Shown in pieces: positions 1 to 12,936 of a stretch of DNA of 64,000 nt (its first letter is position 1; every line of letters starts with the position of its first letter). Both the position numbers and the translations under genes were made by a program. The stretch is from Todiramphus chloris collaris (Eukaryota > Chordata > Aves > Coraciiformes > Alcedinidae): the NCBI GenBank assembly GCA_025345505.1, contig JANVCC010010406.1, positions 18,985,506 through 19,049,505 on the forward strand, in the 5' to 3' direction. Below the pieces are notes generated by a model. That model did no database searches and had not been told where the DNA came from. It was given only the letters and a program-made list of their open reading frames with translations.

Positions 1-308
1 ATCAGTTTTCCTTTCTTCAAGTTTTCCTTTCTTCAACAACAAAATAAATGTCTGATGCTGTGCAAGATTGTTTTTTCTGTCATCTTTTTCTGTGTGTTCC
101 TTTATTGGTTTTATTTACTGATTGATGCACAAGGTCCACTCAGATTTTTTGGGTAACACTTTATAGTCTAAAAACTTCACTCATAAATCTTACTACATTT
201 AAGTCTTGTTTGCTCTGTTGTCCAGTATTCCTAGTACAGTCTATAGAGCCACCTGCAGATCTTCCCTTTTTGCATGTAATCAGAAATCAATCAACAAGTA
301 TCTCCTCA

Positions 309-678
309 TCACAGAATGTTAAGGGTTGGAAGAGACTTAGAAAGATCATCTAGTCCAAATCCCCAGCCAGAGCAGGACCACCTTGAACAAGTCACATAGG
401 AACACATCCAGGCAGGTTTTAAATGTCTCCAGAGAAGGAAACTCCACAACCCCTCTGGGAAGCCTGTTCCAGAGCTTCATGGTCCTCACAGGGAAAAGGT
501 TTTACCTGATGTTTCTGTGGAACCTCTTGTGCTCTAGCTTATACCCGTTGCCCATTGTCCTATCGTTGGACATAACAGAGAAGAGCCTGGCTCCATCCTC
601 CTGAGACTCGCCCTTTATGTATTTATAAACATTAATGAGGTCACCCCTCAGTCTCCTCCCAGCTAAAGAGTCCCAGAC
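309..678 (-). mobile_element. CR1 LINE fragment, 3' part, antisense
   Basis: The left edge (TCACAGAATG, then GGGTTGGAAGAGAC and GATCATCTAGTCCAA) is the reverse complement of a CR1 3' end. Continuing rightward the sequence matches the end of CR1 ORF2 read backwards, including the region encoding the arginine-rich C-terminus (CACCTCTGGGAAGCCTGTTCC-like segment). It stops near AGTCCCAG at about 678. The copy is 5'-truncated, as is usual for CR1, and has no intact reading frame on its sense strand. Confidence 0.88.
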
Positions 679-728
679 TCATGTGTTTTAAGTATATTCT
701 GAGAGTTTCAAAAGCTTTGTTCAAGATA

Positions 729-733
<5 letters not shown>

Positions 734-760
<27 letters not shown>
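734..760. repeat. Poly(A) run, 27 bases
   Basis: An uninterrupted run of 27 A follows AAAATT, about 55 bases beyond the end of a CR1 fragment. CR1 does not end in poly(A), so this is not its tail. It may be a simple repeat or the tail of an unrecognised retrocopy on the plus strand. Confidence 0.9.
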
Positions 761-1400
761 CAACTCCTTCGCAAAAGTCAGTTATTGATCAAAAGCAGGA
801 TTACAAAAGAAATATAAGGTTCTTATTTGCTTATTTAATGAAATACAACAATCTTAAGTGATGAGAGAGAAGAGAGTAGGCTTAAAAGGCATTTCTCACT
901 CATCTCAGGTTTGAAATAACTGCATTGTCACTCAGCATCGTCTGAAGAGCTAATGTCACTGTGCAACTGTGTAGGTTCACTCCACTATAGATTCAGAATT
1001 TTCCAGCAGAAATACAGTAGAACTTTGTTCAAGTCAACTTATATGCAGATGAATCTGGACAGACACTAGGTAACTATTAACAACCAGCAACAACACTCGA
1101 GAATGTTGTCAATTTACTTAAATAACCCTAAATTATCAATCCATTGTACTACTGAGCATGGCGTCTTTCTTCCTTTGGATGGGTCTTTTTTTTTTTTAAT
1201 CTCTAAAATAGCTGCAAAATCATAAAATTTGTTAATTAAAAACTTTCCAACTTTTTTTTTCCAGAAAGACACAGACAACCGAAAAAAACCCACCCCACCA
1301 CAATATGCATCCTGTCCAGTTCAAGACCTGAGTGACCACAAAATTAGGTGGGGGAAACCTAGATGAAGCTATCATTTAGAATTTTCTCCCCATTTATCAG

Positions 1401-1480
1401 GAAAAAAAGAAAAACAACAACAAAAGCCAAACCAACCAACCAACCAAAAAAACCCCAAACAAAACAAAACAAACAAAATA
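1401..1480. repeat. A/C-rich low-complexity tract with AACC tetramers
   Basis: The tract is almost entirely A and C, with about four tandem CAAC/AACC units at 1427-1447 followed by CAAAACAAAACAAACAAAA. It resembles other A/C tracts in the window (11285, 12901, 24388, 47933). Confidence 0.85.
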
Positions 1481-1644
1481 AGACACGAAAAATGCATCAT
1501 AGAAAGCATTTAGAAATCCTAACTAGCCTCCATTTATGTTGCCTGGGGAAATCCAGGGCTCTGGAAGAAATTTATTAGGACTATAAAAGAAAACAACCTT
1601 GCTGTCATTAACCAAAAGACCTTCAGAGAAATCAGGCTATTGCT

Positions 1645-1845
1645 TTAACTGAAGGCACCTAAGTTAGGTGATCTCCTTTGTCTCTCAGTTTAGGCAGTCT
1701 AAGCTCCAAATGTAGGCTTCTGTTTTAGGTATCTAAACTAAGCAATGTGACTATCCCATGAACCGTGAACCTCCATCACTGCTATTGAAATTCAATGGAA
1801 TTTGATTGCTTAATTCCTTTAAAATCCTTCAAAGATCCAATTTTA
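1645..1845. repeat. Probable ancient amniote interspersed repeat relic
   Basis: The segments GGCACCTAAGTTAGGT, ATTGAAATTCAATGGAATTTG and the closing ATCCTTCAAAGATCCAA recall a widespread old amniote repeat marked by a CACCTAA box, a TCAATGG core and a closing GGATCT-type motif. The match is degenerate and the family name is not settled from sequence alone. Confidence 0.4.
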
Positions 1846-2470
1846 AGTTCACTAATCAGCCAGACACCCATGATAATTCCCCAGGCTTTATTAGAAAGCT
1901 CTGAGATACATTCTGGCAATCCTTCCAGAAGGCAAACAATTTTTTGTAGCTCTTTCTAAATTAAAGCACAACTTGCTAATATGGAGAGCAGAAGGCCTTG
2001 CATGTAGTACTGGTATTCAGGCAAGCCATTCACGTCCTAGTAACAAAGTAGGAAGTTTGTGTTCTGTAGTATTTTTAGACGTAGTTATTTGAAGCCTCAA
2101 GTAGAAAACCCAGAAATAAAAAACCCCATCACTATAATTTTTCTATTTTGTATCAACCAATAGGACTGGATGGTCATTAAGGCATCATCATGGGAGGAGT
2201 AGTTGGGTTGGAAGAGGTAACAGAAACATTACCCAGAAAGTGTGTGTTTAAAATTGTTTGCATTTTTCCTTAGTTTCACACTTAGAGTTTTCCTGAAAGA
2301 AGAAGACTTTTGTGAATAGGAAAAAAAAGCATCTTCATGTGTGAAAACTGTGTTCTCAAAAGAAAAAGAACTACTAGTGTGAAATTATCCAATTGCCTGT
2401 ATAACTACTTCTGCTCCATGGATTGAATATGGTAACCCAAAAATAATGTGTTGTTTACGTATGCTGTTTG

Positions 2471-2499
2471 AAATAAAAAAATAAAATAAAATAAAATAA
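2471..2499. repeat. AAAAT pentamer microsatellite
   Basis: About five tandem AAAAT units in 29 bases, with one expanded A run in the second unit. Confidence 0.9.
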
Positions 2500-2699
2500 G
2501 CTATTTTGACTGGGTTTTACTCCTAATGATTGATTTTTTTTATACCTCTCAATTTGTAAATTCTGCTAACTGTAGCATTTTATCATCTATTCACACACAA
2601 CCACAGTATAGACTCAAATAATCATAGAACACTTTGGGTTTGAAGGTCCTAGCCACGTCCAGTAAGCAGGGACATCTTTAACTAGATCAGGCTGCTCAG

Positions 2700-5652
2700 A
2701 GCCTTGTCCAATCTGAGCTTTAATGGACAAGGTGGGGGTTTTACCACCTCTCTGGGCAACATATTTCCAGTCTTTCACCACCCTCATTGTAAAAAAAAAG
2801 GTCTTCCTTATACCTAGTCTATATCTACCCTCTTTTAGTTGAAAAACATTAGTCCTTGTCCTGTCACAACAGGCCCTGTTAAAATGATTGTCCCCAACTT
2901 TCTTACAGGTACCCTCTAAGTATTCACAGGCTGCAGTAAGGTCTTCCTGGAGCCCTCTTTTCTACAGTCTGAACATCCCCAGCTTCCTCAGCCTTTCTTC
3001 ATAGAAGAGACATTTCAGCCATCTGATCATTTTTGTGGCCTTCCTCTGGACCTGCTCCAAAAGACTCCAACACACATCTTTCTTGTGTTGAGGACTCCAG
3101 AACTGGACACAGTACTCCAGGAAGGTCTACCAGAGCAGAGTAGAGGGGTAGGAACACCTCCCTCAAGATGCTGGCCACACTTCTTTTGATGCAGCCCAGG
3201 ACTAGTTGGCTTTCTGGGCTGCAGCTACACATTGTCGGCTTATGTCCAGCTTTTCATCCATCAGTACCCTCAAGTCCTTAATCGCAGAGCTGCTCTCAAA
3301 CCCTTCACCCCCAGCCTCTATTGATACCAGGGGTTGCCCCAAACCAGGTGCAGGACCTTGCAGATGGCCTTGCTGAACCTCATGAGGTTTCCATGGGCAC
3401 ACTTTGCAAGCTTGTCCAGGTCCCTCTGGATGATGTCCCATATCTCAGGCACCTCAACTGCACCACTCAGCTTGGTGTGATCTGCAAACTTGCTCAGGGT
3501 GCATGAGATCTCACTATGTCATTGACACATTAAACAGCACTGGTCCCAGTATGAACCACTGAGGGACACCACTTGTCACTGATCTCCATCTGGACATTAA
3601 GTTACTGACCATTACCCTTTGGATGTGACCATCCAACCAATTCCTTATCCAACAAACAGCCCACCTATCAAATCCATATCTCTCCAATTTAGAGAGAGGA
3701 TGTTGTGGGGGACCATGTCAAAGGCCTTACAGAAGTACAGAGACATGACATCCATAGCTATTTCTTTGTCCACTGATGTAGTCACTCCACCACAGAAGGC
3801 CACTAGGATGCCCTTCAGGCAAGATTTGCCCTTGGTGAAGCCATGCTGGCTGGGTGTGATAGCCTTCCTGTCCTCCACGTGCCTTAGCAGAGCTTCTAGG
3901 AGGATCTGTTCTCTGATCTTTCCAGGCACAGTGGTGAGGCTGACGGGTTGGTCGTGCCCAGGGTCCTGCTTTCTATCCTTTTTAAAAATGGGTGTAATGT
4001 TTCCATTTTTGCAGTCACCAAGGACTTGACCTGACTGCCATCATTTTTCAAATGTCATAGAGAGTGGCACAGCAACTACATCAGCCAATTCCCTTGGGAC
4101 TCTGGGATGCATCTCATCAGGTCCCATAGACTTATGCCTGTTCAGGTTCCTCAGGTGTTCATGCACCTGATCTTCTTCTACAGTGGGACTGACTTTGCTC
4201 CCCCTATCCCTGTCTTGTAGTCAGTCAGTTCAGAAGGTGTGAGGAGAGTTTGTCAGTAAAGACTGAGGAAAAAAGTTGTTGAGTTCCTCAGCCTTCTCCT
4301 TGTCTGTTGTTACCAGCTTGCCAGTCTTGATCACCAGGGGGGTACATTTTCTTTGACCCTCCTCTTCTGGCTGACATACCTGTAGCCCTTCTTGTTATTC
4401 TTCACATCCATGGCCAAGTTCAGCTCCAGCTGCTCCTTGGAGTTCCTGACCCCACCCTTATATAACTGGTCAGTGTCCCTATACTCTTCCCAGGATAGCT
4501 GTCCCTGCTTCCACTGCCTCTGCAGTTTCTTCTTGACCCTTAGTCTGACCAGCAGCAGTCTCTTGTCTGCCTGATTTCTTACACCTTGGAATCGAGCGCT
4601 CTTGTGTTCTACAGAAAGTGTCCTTAAAGATCTGTCAGTTCTGTTCTGCTCACTTGTCCCTGAGGGCTGCATCCCAGGGGTCCTATTGACTAACTTGTTG
4701 AACAGCTGGAACTTTGCTTTCCTAAGATTCAAGGTTCTAACTTTACTCTTCACCTGACCCATGTCCCTCAGGAGTGTGAACTCCACCACCATGTGATCAC
4801 TGCAGCCGAGGCTACCTCCAATCTTGATGTCACCAATTAGTTCACTTGCATTGGTGACCATCAGGTCCAGTATCACAACTGGTAGGCCTGTCTACTACCT
4901 GGCTTAAGAAGTTATCGCCAATGCATTCCAGAAGTCTCCTGGATTGCCTACAGCTCACTGTGCTACTTTTCCAGCAGATATTGAGGTAGTTGAAGTCCTC
5001 CAGCAGGACAAGAGCCTATGAGTACAAAGCTGTCTGTAGCTGGAGTAAGAATGCTTTGTCAACAGGCTGGCCTTGATCAGGTGGCCTGTAGTAGACACCA
5101 ACCACAAGGTTGCCCTTGTTGCCTTGGTCTCTTAAATTTTATCCATAAGCTTTCAACCTGCTCATGGCTACTCTTTAATGACAGTTCTTCAAACTCTATC
5201 CATTTCTTGACATAGAGGACAACTCCTCTCCTTCCTTGACTGTCCCTTCTGAACACCCAGTAGCCATTGATAGCCACACTCCGGTCATGGGATTTATTCT
5301 GCCAAATTTCAGTAATGGCAACCATATCATAGCTTTCTAGCCATGTGGTGACTTCCAGCTCCTCCTCTTTCTTGCCCATGCTGCATGTACTGGTATAGAG
5401 GCACTTCAGCTGTGCTGTCGGCCACATCACCTTCTTAGAGGAACACCCCTTAATTCCCTTGAGGTATTTCACTGGTGTTTCTCTGCTGGTCCCTATCACT
5501 TCAAGAGCCCCTGGATCACCTCCATAAGACTTCAACTGTGCTGCACTGTCCTCAGCATGTCTCAGAGCAACAAGCTGAGGGCCCTCACTAGCACACCATC
5601 CCTCTAAGCTTGGTATGTTATCCCACAGCTTGTCATAGGCCCCTCTCTTCAA
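2700..5652 (-). pseudogene. CR1 ORF2 remnant, endonuclease plus reverse transcriptase
   Basis: Reading the minus strand, 5652-5077 gives the start of the endonuclease domain with ESYDMVAITEIW, whose Glu is the likely metal ligand. After a shift, 4876-4331 supplies the endonuclease end with GGSLGCSDHMVVEF (catalytic SDH box) and the basic linker. RT follows in 3929-3645 with [12 protein letters not shown] and [11 protein letters not shown] (motif A region). The motif C box at 3477-3488 reads Phe-Ala-Asp-His instead of Phe-Ala-Asp-Asp, so a catalytic Asp is lost. Frames 3441-3202 and 3232-2999 carry the thumb region (KDLRVLMDEKLDISRQC and GCIKRSVAS). Multiple stops and shifts make it dead. Confidence 0.85.
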
Positions 5653-5670
5653 GTCTAGTTTAAAGCTATA

Positions 5671-6181
5671 TCAATGAGGCTCACAAGCTTCTGGGGAAAA
5701 TATGTTCTTCCCCCTTTGAGAAAGGTGAATCCCCTCTAATGCCAGCAAACCTGGTGCCATGTAGGCCATCGAAAAACCCAAAACTGTGGTGGTGACACAA
5801 GCCACAGAACCACATATTAATAGACTGTGTCTGTCTGTTTCTTCCAGAGTCATTGCCGACAACTGGAAGGAGAGAGAAGAAAATAGCCTGTGCTCCAGAT
5901 TCTCTCACCAACTCTCCCTAGGCCCTGAAGTCTCTTTTGATCGCTCTTGGACTAAGTGTTGCAGCTTCATTGTCACTCACATTGAAGAGCAATAATGGGC
6001 AATAGTTTGAAGGCCATATCAAGCAAGGAAGTTTCCTAGTGATGTCCTTGATCTGGTCACCAGGGAGACAGCAGGCTTCCCTACTATAAGGGTCTGTCTG
6101 GCAGATTGGACCCTCCATTCTCCCTAGAAGGGAGTCACCTACAACTATAACCCTAACCATTTTGCAAGACAACCAAACCAT
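5671..6181 (-). pseudogene. CR1 ORF1 remnant, SGNH/esterase-like domain
   Basis: CR1 ORF1 in birds carries an esterase-type domain of the SGNH hydrolase class. The first frame (6181-5918) contains VVGDSLLGRMEGPICQTDP, with the GDS block that holds the presumed nucleophile Ser, followed by DITRKLPCLIWPS and AIKRDFRA. An overlapping shifted frame (5911-5681) continues the domain with FFSLLPVVGNDSGRNRQTQ and ends near GDSPFSKGEEHIF, where the catalytic His of GTHLSQRG-type copies appears altered. At least one frameshift separates the two parts, so no functional protein is made. The N-terminal part of ORF1 is absent. Confidence 0.8.
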
Positions 6182-6204
6182 GGTATCTCCCTAACCATTT
6201 TGCA
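6151..6204. repeat. 16-base direct repeat at the CR1 5' boundary
   Basis: CCCTAACCATTTTGCA occurs at 6151-6166 and again at 6189-6204, a 38-base period straddling the point where CR1 similarity ends. Confidence 0.9.
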
Positions 6205-7757
6205 TGAAGGAGGTGGTCTTCTTCAATATTAATGCAAACTGATTATTCCAAAATGGCAGCAAGAAAATGAGAAATTTAGTAGGAAAATAATGGGTTTTTT
6301 TCTGACAGGTGGATATAGTATGTGTTTTTAACTTCATGCTCCCAAGCAGTCAAAAAAATAATGTAAAATTTCATCAGTGGACTAGTTAATGAAATGCATA
6401 TTCATAGCAACACACCCTTTCCCAGAGAATTTTTAAACCAGAGTACAATACACTGTTTCAATGGCACTAAGAAGGGCATTCACCTTCTTGATATTTGCAT
6501 GATCCCCTGAGCCATGTTGATATAAGAATCTTTTCATGAGAGAAGAAAATCCCTCTAGTAGTCAATAAATTATATTTGCACAGTTTATGTCATTTGCATA
6601 GGTAATATGCTATATATAATTTGTATAGAATATAACTATACATACTTTATATTATCATAAGAATTTGAGAATGGATGATTTATTAATGCATTTTGTGATT
6701 GCCATGGTATGTCTATATACACCAACTCAATATTGTCTTTATAAACATTTTTACTGTTATCATTAACCAACTAAAGTGACCAATCTTTGTGGCACCAATA
6801 TGGTATTTAGTTTTTAACATACAAATAAGCCCATGAAATACATTTAGAGAAGCTTATTGACTTCCACAGTTCTTATCCAGAAACGGAGTTCAACAGTCTC
6901 AAGTTGAGCTATCTAGAAAGGGATGTGCCAAAAAGATTCAATTATGAAGCAAAAAGGAACCCGTGAAGAGAAAAGCCCTTTTTGTTTCTCTGTACACATC
7001 TCTCATTAAAGGCAAAAGTGGTATGCAAAGCCCAATCACATTTCTGATTACATTTCTTTGCCTAATTATTTGAGTTTATGAAAGGCATCTCTGGAAAGCA
7101 AAACTTCTCATAGCTTGAGGAATCAAACCTCTAAGATAATACTGAACAAAAAATCTCACCTTTCTGAGAAAAGCTAGGAAAAACTGCAGGGGAATTCACA
7201 CTCTTCCTGCTGCATAACTGATGTTTTGCAGAAAGAAACTCATTATTGAATTTCAGATCAAAAGAATGGCCAGAAAGGAGCTGCAGACAAATAGAGTTGA
7301 AGATTCTCATGCCTTTGATATACATCAAGAATAGACATCTCCAGAAATATAATGTTATGCCACCTATTATGAATGAAAAGCCATAAATGCTCAGGTTAAT
7401 CTGGAACATGTGAAATAATTGAGCAATACTGGAATGAACCACTACTGTGACATGCATCAATGTATACTGAAAACTGATGTAAGACTGAAGATTATTTGAC
7501 TCTCCAGCTTTAGTTCTTCTGAACATTTGCTGATTTTCAAGTAGAAAAGGAGACACTGAGACACCATAAAAAAGAACTATCTATAATCTGATATCCATTT
7601 ATCTGAAATAAAATTGTCCTAGAAATATCATATCATGTTCAGTATAAAGAGTCTCATTCATATCACAACTAATTCATCAAGTAAAAAATCACAGTTTTTT
7701 GTGGTTCACTCTATATATACAACTTTGACAGTGTTTCACATTTGATAACAGACTATG

Positions 7758-7783
7758 CATTTATTTATTTATTTAATTTTAAA
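7758..7783. repeat. ATTT tetramer tract
   Basis: About four tandem ATTT/TTTA units followed by AATTTTAAAAAATAAG. Confidence 0.8.
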
Positions 7784-10700
7784 AAATAAGTTTTTACAGA
7801 TATAAAAGTCTAGACCATTCCCTCATCATTCTTACCATGAGTAGAATATGTTTGTATTAAAAAAACTGATGCTCTATTGCCAGTTATGTTTTTCAAAAGC
7901 AAGCAATTTTATGCAACACATGATAGTGATCTTTCAGCAACAGTTTGACGGTGCATGGGTGTCGTAGTTGAAATTTTTTACTCTAATCTTTGTTTATAGT
8001 AGGAGTAAATAATCCAAAGAAAGAGCATTCCACTATGCAGGGCTGATGGCTTTGTGATAAGGCAGAGCCTGGCACCAATGACAAAACCAGCAGTCTACTG
8101 AGGTAAAAAACAGAACTCTGATAAGTAAAACTGTCTTCTGATTTATAGACCTTAAGTTGGCTTTTTAACCTTTGAATCATAAAAACGTGCACCATACAAA
8201 GGCCTGGGAAGAGAGGCATGTGAAAGAAAAATGTAAAACTTCGTAAGATTTTTAAAGGAAAAATGTTGTGGCTAAGATACTACTTTTCTCTCAAAAAAAA
8301 TCACCTTAAAGCTGAACTTTAGATATTTAAGAACATTTAAGAACTTTTAATAAGTTTTTGTATTAGACATAGAACTTCTAAAAAACATTTGAAAAACAAA
8401 CCCACTTTAGATTGACCCTTTCTTTGTTTCCATAAAAGGAAATTGGTTTTAAAAATAATGAATATTTATCTTGCAAAACTTGGAGATGATTTCAAATACA
8501 ATATGATACATGGCCTTTGGTGTCAGTCCTATGTTCACTATATAAGCCCTGAGAGCCCCTTGTCCTGAGGCAGACTGGACAGACCTTCAGTTCTTCCACA
8601 CAGTACATTCAATAGTTAATATTTAACAGCAAACAGCCCTGAAAACTGCTGCAACTCTTTTCCAAAGATCTCCTAAATGCACAAGGCAGCTATATATTTT
8701 AAAGTATGAAGAATCACTTAATAAACAATGATATTCAGCTCTTCCGCAGCATTCAATATATGGATAAATAGGATCTTGCTTACAGAATCCAGGTGAAGTT
8801 TTGACCAATGAACCTGCAGGGTTAAATATGCTTTTCACAGTCCTGTTACAGACACAGTCTTTGAAACCAGCCTTTGACAATTCTTTTGCCAATCTAAGTA
8901 ACCTCATTAGGTGACAGACACATGTACTTTGTAACAGGTGAGAGGTGGCTTATAAATTTGTCAATGGGGATTTGAGGACCGTGTTTCAAAGGAAAAAAAA
9001 AAAGACATGGAAGAACAGTAAATAAACAGTGCCATAATGGAATTATGGTCCAGAAATGGAACCACAAATTTTCAGGCCATCAAACATCAGCAAGATAAAA
9101 AAACCCACAAAACTTGGGTACTTGAACTACAGCATTCTAGTTCCCAAATGCAAATATGTTCATACACAGGCTAAATGCAATCTCAATTAAATCCACTTTT
9201 AGGTATATGGAAATGTCAATGCATCTCAGACAACTTCCCATGTTATTCAATCTGTGCAAACATCTTTCCAGTGACATCAGACACTAAGACCAGAAATGTT
9301 CCCAGAAAATTTCTAGAAGACCTACTTCACAGCATCATGCTACACATATGGCTAAGAGCTGCTTAGTCTGTGGCACACTAGTCCTGGGCAATGAGAGAGG
9401 TTGGCAACTCTTTCTAAAGGCTTTATAGGATGGTCAAGAATGTAATAGGCCCCACCTTAGTCATCTTTGCCTCCCAATACATCTTCATGGAAGAAGTGGT
9501 GAAAAGAAATCCTGAGATGTGCTTCTTTCTCATTTCTCACAAGCCTATTGTAAGGTGTAAAGTCCTTTGAATGCTAAGCCATGTCAGGCCAGGAATGGGA
9601 ACCTAGTGTGCCAGCCTCAGAGGCACTGTATTTTTCATTGTTGTCTATAGTTTACCAATAAGTACAGGAGCTTTTTATTCACAGGATTTTACATACAATT
9701 TGTTCATATTTTACAACACTATTTTAATGATCATTAATATTTAAATTACTAAAAGCTCCTTACCAATATTTTGACCAACTAAAATGATTTGACCTGGAGA
9801 ATGTCCACATTTTCCAATATTAAACTTAGCCACCTAAAAATGCCACATCATTTTTAAAGACTTTCTGTCAGCTGTCTGACTATCTGCGTAAGGAGATTCT
9901 TCATTGAAATGTAAAATATTAACCCTAGCTATAAAAATCCTTTTTTTGCAGAGGGCAGATTTATTTCAGATTTGTATAGTTTTGTTGAAAGACTCAGAAC
10001 CAAATACATTCTTTGTAAAACAATCTGTCCTGTTCAACATATGTAACTTTGATTAGGTACTGCACATAAGATCAACAGTCAGCAAGGCAAAGTTAGGCAT
10101 GATGATTTCTCAGTTTTTCGTTATCCCATATGGCCTTTAGTAAGGCAATGTAGGCAAAGCCTGTGAATTTCTTTCAGTCTGTGAATCCAGATGTTACAGT
10201 GAAGTTTTACTAAATAATTTAATTTTATACCATCATAAGACAGTACTTTTAGTAGCGTAGGATGATTAAGATGTATGATGGCAAACTTAAGACACTGTAA
10301 AACAATGTAATGTGTCACTAAAATGTTATCTTCTGTGGATTTATAATTCCAACTATTAAGTACAGAACTCACAACCCCAAAGACTCTAAGACACTAAGGT
10401 CTCAACTAGAAAAAAAATTATAAACCAGAATTTCTTGGCCAAGATGATATACTGCTCCAAAAAAAAAAAGTGCAAAACACTTTTAATATGGAAACCTTTC
10501 TTGGCTTCTGGTATCTCAAAACCATTACACTCAGTTACTATTAAACCCTCCAGAGCCCAAAATGCTGTTAGAAAGCTGAGGACCACATACAATTTCAGGT
10601 GCACCTGTTTAATTTTAGTGACAGCACAAGTGAACGGAAATATTCCAGCATCTGAAAAATTTGATACTATTTAAAATAATTATTTTAATAACACCTCATT

Positions 10701-11284
10701 TTGCTCTCAGATACCAAAATAAAGGCATTAAAGTATGCTATAATGCCACAGAGTTCCACTTGAACAGAAGTATCGGGGTTTACTTCTGCAATGAAAATTA
10801 AACCTTCCGCCTTTCTTTAAGTAAAAAATTAATGGAGACCTGAAAGGAACCATAACCTGACAATTTTTTGTGGTGACTATAATAAAACAGTTCAGGAAAA
10901 ACAATGAAAAAAAGAAAAGAGTTTAAAGAAAGTCTAAAGAGAGAAAATAGCAAAAACAGTGGTAGCCACCTGATGTAAGTAAAAGGACTTTTTGTGCTCA
11001 GTACTTTGGAAGAAATTGTTCAGGAACAGTTCATCCATGTAAAAGTCTGAGTCATATAAGGCTGCCAAGGTCAGTGAGACCTCTGGTGATCAACTCAGAA
11101 AGTACCAGCCACACATGCTAGGCTGTCTTGGAGCAAAACTAAGATGTAGACACTACAAATCATATTATTTATACATGGTAAGGAACACCCAACTTGTTTT
11201 GTTACAACACACTGCTTCCTTACTGCTCTCCTAAACTCTCCAACTCCCATACTAAATTGCTCTCATAGACTTACCATGACATTG

Positions 11285-11315
11285 TGAAACAAACAAAAAA
11301 AACCCAAAACCCTAG
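11285..11315. repeat. A/C-rich tract
   Basis: The run GAAACAAACAAAAAAAACCC continues as AAAACCC and belongs to the recurring A/C tract type in this window. Confidence 0.7.
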
Positions 11316-12900
11316 CTCTGATGCTTACCTGATACAAAGATTAATAGCTATGGCTTTGGAAGTGATCATGTTAAACATCTTGAAAATTTTCTGTTATAGT
11401 TATTTGTTATAAACATTTTGCCTGCCTTTACGCTGTTTGCACTGAACTTCTTACCTGTGCCAAGTGTCCATTTCAGGCTGATTAGTACTAATAGTAGTTG
11501 AAGCAGTAGTTAAAGGTTCAGGATCAATAGCTAACTTGTTTCTGACTATTGTCTGAAGATCTTACATGAACTTTGCCAGGATATTCATTGTGACACCTGT
11601 GGAAACCAGCTTGAGTATCACCAAGCTAGGACAGAAGGCTATCTGCATATGCTTTACAGCAACATGCTAGAGCTACATGCTCTAAATCTTTAATCTGAAT
11701 TGAAGGTGAATCAGCCTAATGTGTCTGGCACTGAAGAGGCAGTTCTCTGCAAATGCTCCTTCTAATAACCAGGAGGAGGAACTGATGGTTGCACGAGAGA
11801 AAGGAGATTCCTGACAAAAACAGAGACTAGGAGTCAGTGACACCTTTGTCAGGGAGAAAATAAGACTGCAAAAAGGAACTAGTGGTGAGGATGGTGATTT
11901 CAGTTAGAGATTTCATGTGTATTCTGCACAATGAACATGAGAAAGAGAAGATGTCAGAGACAAGACAGGGACAAAGCTCAAATGGAACAAAATTCATTGT
12001 GGCTCTGAAGACTCCTGTTACACAAATGGATTGTGAAGGTAAGAATTTCCTGTGGCTTCCTTTAAAAAAGGCAGTAGTTCTGTTAAGGAGATGTTAATCC
12101 TGCAGAAGCAAGCACTTAGTCATGGCAATTCCCCCTTGTTAGGCTCTTGGTGGAAGTTCAGGTTGTTCCTGCTGTGGCTGTTCATTTCTGTGGGATTCAG
12201 GTAAATAGTTCCTTATGACTGAGCATTTTCTGGGATCATGGTGCAATATTTAGAGTGGCATTCCTCTCGCTTATTACTTACAATAAAGAACCCAGTGGGC
12301 TAGATTCCTAATCAAGTCAGTAGAGAACGTGTGTCATTTCTAGATCATGACACAAATGATCATTTTATGTATTTGCTGCAGGGTAAGAGAAATCTCATCA
12401 CAGAAGGACCTATTTCTTTCCTCTGATGAAAGTCAACATGATCAGCCCATGTGGAATGATAATCATGTATATCTCCAGACTCAGGCAAACTGAGATGTTC
12501 TCTTTAGAATGGGATGGGGAGAACTGCAAAATACTCACAACTGACATCAAACAAACTCTGAACAGATGAAACCTTACACCATATTCTGTTCCCTGAAGAT
12601 CTGGCAAAAGCAGCATCAAAAGAAGCCAAAAAGTTTCTTTTTTAAATGATATCTTGTAAGATTCTTTCCAGCATCTTACAAAGTGGAAACAAAAACATCT
12701 ACTTGTTTTGTAAGAAGGTAGGCAAAAAAATATCATCAGTGTTTTGGAACACTTCTGCTACCTATTTCAATGGGCACCACAGGAAAGATCAAAAGCAAAC
12801 CAGTACTTTTATTACAGAGTAGAGATTATATAATGAAGAAAAAGAATTCCCAGAAACATCCATTAGGACAAAATAAATACTGAATAGCGACTATTGGCAA

Positions 12901-12936
12901 GAAAACAAAAAAAAACAAAAGCGAAACCCAAACAAA
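12901..12936. repeat. A/C-rich tract
   Basis: The run AAAACAAAAAAAAACAAAAG continues through GAAACCCAAACAAAC; same composition and motif style as the tracts at 11285 and 47933. Confidence 0.7.

Larger units (their letters stand above)
679..2619. other. Intronic stretch with simple tracts and an ancient repeat
   Basis: This holds a 27-base A run (734-760), T runs near 1187 and 1250, an A/C-rich tract (1401-1480), a probable ancient repeat relic (1645-1845) and an AAAAT pentamer repeat (2471-2499). The remainder is AT-rich unique sequence in which I see no exon or RNA gene. Confidence 0.6.
2620..6182 (-). mobile_element. Near full-length degenerate CR1 LINE, antisense
   Basis: This is the longest CR1 copy here, about 3.56 kb. 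Its 3' end is at 2620 (ATCATAGAACACTTTGGGTT). Reading the minus strand from 6182 downward gives the end of ORF1 with its esterase-like domain, then ORF2 with an AP-endonuclease domain, a linker, reverse transcriptase and the C-terminal region. Frames are broken by many shifts and stops, and parts of the RT are missing. A 16-base direct repeat sits at its 5' boundary. Its last few hundred bases are similar to the CR1 at 41220, suggesting related subfamilies. Confidence 0.93.

Noticed and set aside
3619..4029. 136-codon plus-strand frame
   Set aside because: Antisense shadow of the CR1 ORF2 remnant at 2620-6182.
7131..7556. 141-codon open frame, minus strand
   Set aside because: AT-rich, begins at a non-ATG codon, no recognisable domain, no splice or promoter context. 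It is the longest non-CR1 frame apart from low-complexity tracts and is compatible with chance in 64 kb.
8541..8548. TATA-box-like TATATAAG on the plus strand
   Set aside because: Isolated; no CpG-rich promoter context, initiator or downstream gene.
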